From contig JAJYTJ010000135.1 in the NCBI GenBank assembly GCA_021793115.1, positions 1 to 10,192 of the forward strand: a stretch of DNA of 10,192 nt, written 5' to 3'. The notes beneath the pieces are model-generated. The model had not been told where the DNA came from. It worked only from the letters and a program-made list of their open reading frames with translations, and made no database searches. The translations under genes and the position numbers were made by a program. The DNA comes from Actinomycetes bacterium (GTDB taxonomy: Bacteria > Actinomycetota > Actinomycetes > Actinomycetales > Cellulomonadaceae). Shown piece after piece: positions 7,671-10,192 of this stretch (its first letter is position 1; every line of letters begins with the position of its first letter).

Positions 7671-8359
7671 CCGCCGCGCGCCTGCTGCTGTGGCGGCACG
7701 GGCGCACCGCCGCCAACGCGAGCGCCCGGCTGCAGGGCCAGATCGACATCCCGCTGGACGACGTCGGGCGTTGGCAGGCCCGGACCGCGGCCGCCGCCCT
7801 GCTGGCGCGCTACGAGCCCACCGTCATCGTCTCCTCCGACCTGGCGCGGGCGCGGGGGACCGCTGAGCACCTGGCCCGGGCCACCGGCCTGTCCGTCACC
7901 ATCGACACCCGGCTTCGGGAGCGTGGCTTCGGCGAGTGGGAGGGCATGACCGGCCCCGAGATCGAGGCCCGCTGGCCGGGCGCCTTCGAGGCGTGGCGGC
8001 TGGGCGGCGACCCCTCGGGCGTCGGCGCGGAGACGCGGGCCGACGTGGCGGTGCGCATGGCCGCCGCGGTGGCGGAGCACGCGGCCGCGGCGGGCCCGGA
8101 CGACACGCTCGTCGTGGTGTCGCACGGTGCCGCGATCGCCCTGGCCGTCGGTGCCCTGCTGGGGCAGCCCGCTTCCTGGCGGGGCGTCATCGGCCTGCAC
8201 AACGCGCACTGGGCGGAGCTGGTGCCGTCCCGTGGCGGTGCCGCGCCCGACTGGCGTCTCACCGGGCTCAACCTCGGCCCCACCGACGCCTCGACGGACT
8301 GGAACGCCGGTCCGGACCGGGCACCGGAGGAGGCCGGCGAGGACCGGGACCCGGATTAG
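7667..8359 (+). CDS. histidine phosphatase family protein, GpgP-like
   Basis: Phosphatase of the phosphoglycerate-mutase superfamily (branch 1). The 230-aa product has the RHG motif with the phospho-accepting histidine (R10-H11-G12), a second arginine in SSDLARARGTA (R61), the acid residue in TRLRERGFGEWEG (E85) and the second catalytic histidine in VVSHGAAI (H153). All catalytic positions are present. Position after rsfS and segments such as RLQGQID (21-27) resemble mycobacterial Rv2419c/GpgP, a glucosyl-3-phosphoglycerate phosphatase that acts in methylglucose lipopolysaccharide synthesis. That substrate is inferred from synteny and recall; a broad-specificity phosphatase is the alternative. 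The GTG start overlaps the rsfS stop. The last 25 residues or so form an acidic disordered tail. Confidence 0.93.
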   Translation: MTAARLLLWRHGRTAANASARLQGQIDIPLDDVGRWQARTAAAALLARYEPTVIVSSDLARARGTAEHLARATGLSVTIDTRLRERGFGEWEGMTGPEIEARWPGAFEAWRLGGDPSGVGAETRADVAVRMAAAVAEHAAAAGPDDTLVVVSHGAAIALAVGALLGQPASWRGVIGLHNAHWAELVPSRGGAAPDWRLTGLNLGPTDASTDWNAGPDRAPEEAGEDRDPD

Positions 8360-8386
8360 CAAACGGGCGAGGTTCTCGCCTAGACT
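8356..8386 (+). promoter_or_regulatory. possible promoter of tRNA-Ala
   Basis: TAGACT at 8381-8386 fits the actinobacterial -10 consensus TANNNT. A weak -35-like TTAGCA (8356-8361) lies 19 bp upstream, overlapping the phosphatase stop codon. The spacing is long, so the -35 is doubtful. Transcription would begin about 40 nt before the mature tRNA. Confidence 0.4.
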
Positions 8387-8393
8387 CTCCGAG

Positions 8394-8409
8394 CGCCCCG
8401 CAGGGGGCG
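8394..8409 (+). other. small GC hairpin in the tRNA leader
   Basis: CGCCCC (8394-8399) and GGGGCG (8404-8409) form a 6-bp stem with a GCAG loop. It could terminate the upstream operon, or sit at the 5' end of the tRNA precursor if the -10 at 8381 is used. There is no T-run. Confidence 0.4.
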
Positions 8410-8432
8410 TGGGGCTCGCTGCGGCGGGCCTT

Positions 8433-8505
8433 GGGGCTGTGGCGCAGCTGGTAGCGCACCTGCATGGCATGCAGGGGGTCGAGGGTTCGAGTCCCTTCAG
8501 CTCCA
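8433..8505 (+). tRNA. tRNA-Ala (anticodon GGC)
   Basis: The 73-nt gene folds as a complete cloverleaf. The acceptor stem is GGGGCTG/CAGCTCC with discriminator A8505. The D stem is GCGC/GCGC around AGCTGGTA. The anticodon stem is CCTGC/GCAGG with loop ATGGCAT and anticodon GGC at 8466-8468. The T arm is GAGGG-TTCGAGT-CCCTT. The third acceptor pair is G-U (G3-U70), the primary identity element for alanyl-tRNA synthetase. No CCA is encoded. An excisionase and integrase lie just downstream, so the 3' part is probably the attachment site and was restored by the incoming element. Confidence 0.97.
8459..8475. other. perfect dyad over the tRNA anticodon stem-loop, candidate crossover core
   Basis: CCTGCAT (8459-8465) and ATGCAGG (8469-8475) are exact reverse complements around GGC. 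The symmetry exceeds what the tRNA stem needs, because the outer loop bases also pair. Tyrosine integrases commonly recombine at tRNA anticodon or T loops, using inverted core sites flanking a short overlap. Use of this dyad here is inferred. Confidence 0.3.
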
Positions 8506-8665
8506 CTCTTAGTGCTGGTCAGAGGCCACATCGGGATCCTGGAAACAGGAGTCCAACATGGTTGGTGGCCATTTAGTAGCCATAAAGTCGCCGGGCCTCG
8601 GCCCCTGGGGCCTGGGTCTCGGGCCGCCTCGTCGCGTCTTGGTCGGCCCGTGCACACCTGTTGGT
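8506..8665. other. non-coding segment between tRNA-Ala and excisionase gene, candidate arm region
   Basis: This 160-bp stretch holds several symmetric elements. TCCTG (8537-8541) / CAGGA (8546-8550) closes a GAAA loop and extends past one mismatch to 8533-8554. GGCCAC (8524-8529) / GTGGCC (8565-8570) brackets that hairpin. GGCCCCTGGGGCC (8600-8612) is a near-perfect palindrome. An AT-rich patch (8571-8588) with CCATTTAGTAG and GCCATAAAG is unusual for this genome. These fit integrase and excisionase arm sites or an element promoter; none is proven. Confidence 0.4.
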
Positions 8666-8896
8666 ATGGACACCGATGCCAGCCCCACCACCGCGCCGAC
8701 CCTGACCCTCTCCGAGCTTGCCGCCTACCTGGCGGTCAGCCCCCAGGCCCTGTACGACCTGCGCTCCAAGGGCCGGGGCCCACGTGGCTTCCGGGTCGGG
8801 CGCCAGCTGCGGTTCCGCGCGGCTGAGATCGAGGCCTGGATTGCCGCGATGGAGGCCGACGACGCCCGACGCCACCCGCCCCGGACCGGCACGTGA
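8666..8896 (+). CDS. excisionase-type HTH DNA-binding protein
   Basis: The 76-aa product is almost entirely a MerR-like winged helix-turn-helix of the excisionase / helix-turn-helix type 17 class. LTLSELAAYLAVSPQALYDL (13-32) is the HTH, GPRGFRVGRQLRFRAAEIEAW (about 38-58) the wing and second helix. Such proteins bend DNA at att arms and switch an integrase toward excision; they may also regulate the int promoter. I chose the ATG at 8666 because it matches the usual length, though it has no clear SD. The ATG at 8558 has a good SD (AGGAG, 8547-8551, 6 bp away) and would give 112 aa. That extension is Gly/Pro-rich and uses rare codons (TTA, ATA, GTA), so I doubt it. The stop overlaps the integrase start. 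Confidence 0.82.
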   Translation: MDTDASPTTAPTLTLSELAAYLAVSPQALYDLRSKGRGPRGFRVGRQLRFRAAEIEAWIAAMEADDARRHPPRTGT

Positions 8897-10167
8897 TGCG
8901 CGGGCGACCCCGCACCCCGATCGGTACCTTCGGGGTGATCGCCGTCACCGACCTCGGTGGCCGATACCGGGCCGCGACCCGCATCCGCGACCTGGACGGC
9001 CGCCTGCGCCGCGTCACCGCGAACGGCCCGACCGCCCGCACGGCGCAGACGCGGCTCAAGCAGCGCCTGGCCGACCGACCCGGGCACGGGACCGGGGGAG
9101 TGATGGACGTGTCCAGCGGGTTCGACGAGCTGTGCGAGTTGTGGTTGGCCGACCTTGAGCTGCGGGACATCTCGGAGGGCACGAAGCAGAACTATCGGGA
9201 CGACTTGCGCCGCTACGTGCGGCCGGCGTTCGAGCACTACACCTTGGGGGAGATCACCACCGGGCGGGTGGAGTGGTTCCTGCGCCGGGAAGCGGCGCTG
9301 TCCTACGGGCGGGCCAAGCACACCCGCACCCTGCTCAACCAGCTGTTCGCGTTCGCGCAGCGGCACGACGCGATCGCGCGCAACCCGGTCGAGGGGACCT
9401 CGCCGCTGACCCGGCCCAAGCACGAGATCCATGCGATGACGCTCGAGCAGGTGCAGGCCATCCGTGCCGCTGCCGCGGCCTGGCGCACCGGGCCGGAGGT
9501 CAAGGGCCCTCGCCCGGACGGGAAGATCCAGGACATCTGCGAGGTGCTCCTGGGCACCTCGATGCGCCCGGGGGAGGCGCTCGGACTGCGGCCGTGCGAC
9601 GTGTTGGAGACCAGCATCGGGATGGTCGTGCACGTGCAGGGCACCGTCGTGCGCCGCACCGGGCGAGCCGACTTCCGTCAGGACCAGCCCAAGACCGACG
9701 CCTCGAACCGGCGCATCGCCGTTCCGGAGTTCGCCGCGACGGTGATCCGCCGGCGCCTCGCGCAGATGGGTCCGGACCAGTCGGGCACGACGGTCTTCCA
9801 CAACCGGGATGGCGGGCCGATCACCCTGGCCAACCTGCGCCGCACGTTCCGGGCGTTCCTCGAGGACGCCGGACTGGCCGACTCGGGCATCACGCCACGC
9901 TGGTACCGGCGCACCGGGGCGACCGTCCTGGCCCGCGGTCTCGGCGTCGACGCCGCGGCCGCGTTCCTCGGCCACACCAGCAGCTCCGTGACCGAAGCGC
10001 ACTACATCGAACCCGACGAGTCGATCGACCGCGAGCCAGCGCGTGTCCTCGACCTGACGCTGCGACCGGTCAGCCCCGACGGACGCCTGCTCGCGGGGCA
10101 GGGCGGGGACGACGAGCATGACCTGCTGGATCTGCTCGACGACGAGGAGGAATCCCCCGTCGCGTGA
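8893..10167 (+). CDS. tyrosine recombinase/integrase
   Basis: Site-specific recombinase presumed to insert and excise the element at tRNA-Ala. The 424-aa product has an N-terminal arm-binding-like domain (about 11-62, GTFGVIAVTDLGGRYRAATR), a SAM-like core-binding domain (about 75-165) and a catalytic domain (about 180-375). Catalytic residues are R225 (GTSMRPGEALGL), K267 (QPKTDASNRR), R339 (TPRWYRRTGAT), H361 (LGHTSSSV) and nucleophile Y371 (EAHYIEP). The HxxR box reads R336-W-Y-R339, so its histidine is replaced by arginine. After Y371 there are 53 residues ending in an acidic run (DDEHDLLDLLDDEEE). The GTG at 8893 overlaps the excisionase stop (GTGA); the ATG at 8896 (TGATG overlap) is equally possible and one residue shorter. 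The two genes are translationally coupled. Confidence 0.93.
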   Translation: MMRGRPRTPIGTFGVIAVTDLGGRYRAATRIRDLDGRLRRVTANGPTARTAQTRLKQRLADRPGHGTGGVMDVSSGFDELCELWLADLELRDISEGTKQNYRDDLRRYVRPAFEHYTLGEITTGRVEWFLRREAALSYGRAKHTRTLLNQLFAFAQRHDAIARNPVEGTSPLTRPKHEIHAMTLEQVQAIRAAAAAWRTGPEVKGPRPDGKIQDICEVLLGTSMRPGEALGLRPCDVLETSIGMVVHVQGTVVRRTGRADFRQDQPKTDASNRRIAVPEFAATVIRRRLAQMGPDQSGTTVFHNRDGGPITLANLRRTFRAFLEDAGLADSGITPRWYRRTGATVLARGLGVDAAAAFLGHTSSSVTEAHYIEPDESIDREPARVLDLTLRPVSPDGRLLAGQGGDDEHDLLDLLDDEEESPVA

Positions 10168-10173
10168 GGGCGT

Positions 10174-10192
10174 CCCCCCCGCCGCATGGGGG
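10174..10192 (+). terminator. possible terminator stem cut by window end
   Basis: A C-run (10174-10180) and a terminal GGGGG (10188-10192) could pair as a 5-bp or longer stem with a short loop, beginning 6 nt after the integrase stop. The right arm is truncated by the window, so the call is weak. Confidence 0.25.

Larger units (their letters stand above)
8506..10192 (+). mobile_element. left end of an element integrated at tRNA-Ala (partial)
   Basis: Directly after the tRNA the conserved housekeeping order stops, and an excisionase-integrase pair follows in overlapping frames. This is the usual edge of a prophage, integrative conjugative element or genomic island. Only the recombination module is inside the window. 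No replication, transfer, phage-structural or cargo gene is visible, so the class cannot be decided. The left boundary is somewhere in the tRNA 3' half; the right att repeat is outside. Confidence 0.8.

Noticed and set aside
8506..10192. CRISPR array, toxin-antitoxin or defence genes in the accessory part
   Set aside because: No spaced repeats and no frames beyond the excisionase and integrase; the region is fully accounted for.

Overview
This window is a stretch of high-GC actinobacterial chromosome. It carries a conserved housekeeping cluster followed by the left edge of an element integrated at a tRNA gene. The order rplU-rpmA-obg-proB-proA-(small ORF)-nadD-(hypothetical)-rsfS-phosphatase, the strong G/C bias at third codon positions, the GTG starts and the 4-bp GTGA/ATGA overlaps all fit Actinomycetota. 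Lengths and gene neighbours suggest Micrococcales, perhaps Cellulomonadaceae or Promicromonosporaceae. That family placement is inference. Every gene lies on the + strand.

Layout. Bases 1-41 are only the end of the rplU leader. Bases 42-656 encode ribosomal proteins L21 and L27, closed by a perfect 12-bp hairpin at 669-711. Bases 745-2262 encode the ribosome-associated GTPase Obg. The short obg-proB gap holds a long imperfect hairpin and an overlapping four-run G-quadruplex motif that reaches the proB ribosome binding site. Bases 2339-4803 hold proB and proA, translationally coupled, for the first two steps of proline synthesis. A 47-aa single-pass membrane protein (4858-5001) precedes nadD (5020-5613). 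Next comes a 551-aa low-complexity protein with one C-terminal membrane segment (5610-7265), then rsfS (7290-7670) and a histidine phosphatase resembling mycobacterial GpgP (7667-8359). nadD/5610 and rsfS/phosphatase overlap by 4 bp, so the block 5020-8359 looks like one operon.

At 8433-8505 lies tRNA-Ala(GGC), with the classic G3-U70 identity pair. About 160 bp of non-coding DNA with hairpins and an AT-rich patch follows. Then come an excisionase-like HTH protein (8666-8896) and, overlapping it, a tyrosine recombinase (8893-10167). This is the standard signature of a prophage, ICE or genomic island integrated at a tRNA 3' end. The remaining cargo and the distal att repeat lie outside the window.

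Most of the window is ordinary. The points most worth a second look are the integrase (its HxxR box has Arg where His is expected), the obg-proB hairpin/G-quadruplex, the Trp-punctuated disordered membrane protein between nadD and rsfS, and the easily missed 47-aa membrane protein. I see no defence system, CRISPR array or other clearly new multigene system inside these 10.2 kb. If one exists, it would be in the element cargo to the right.
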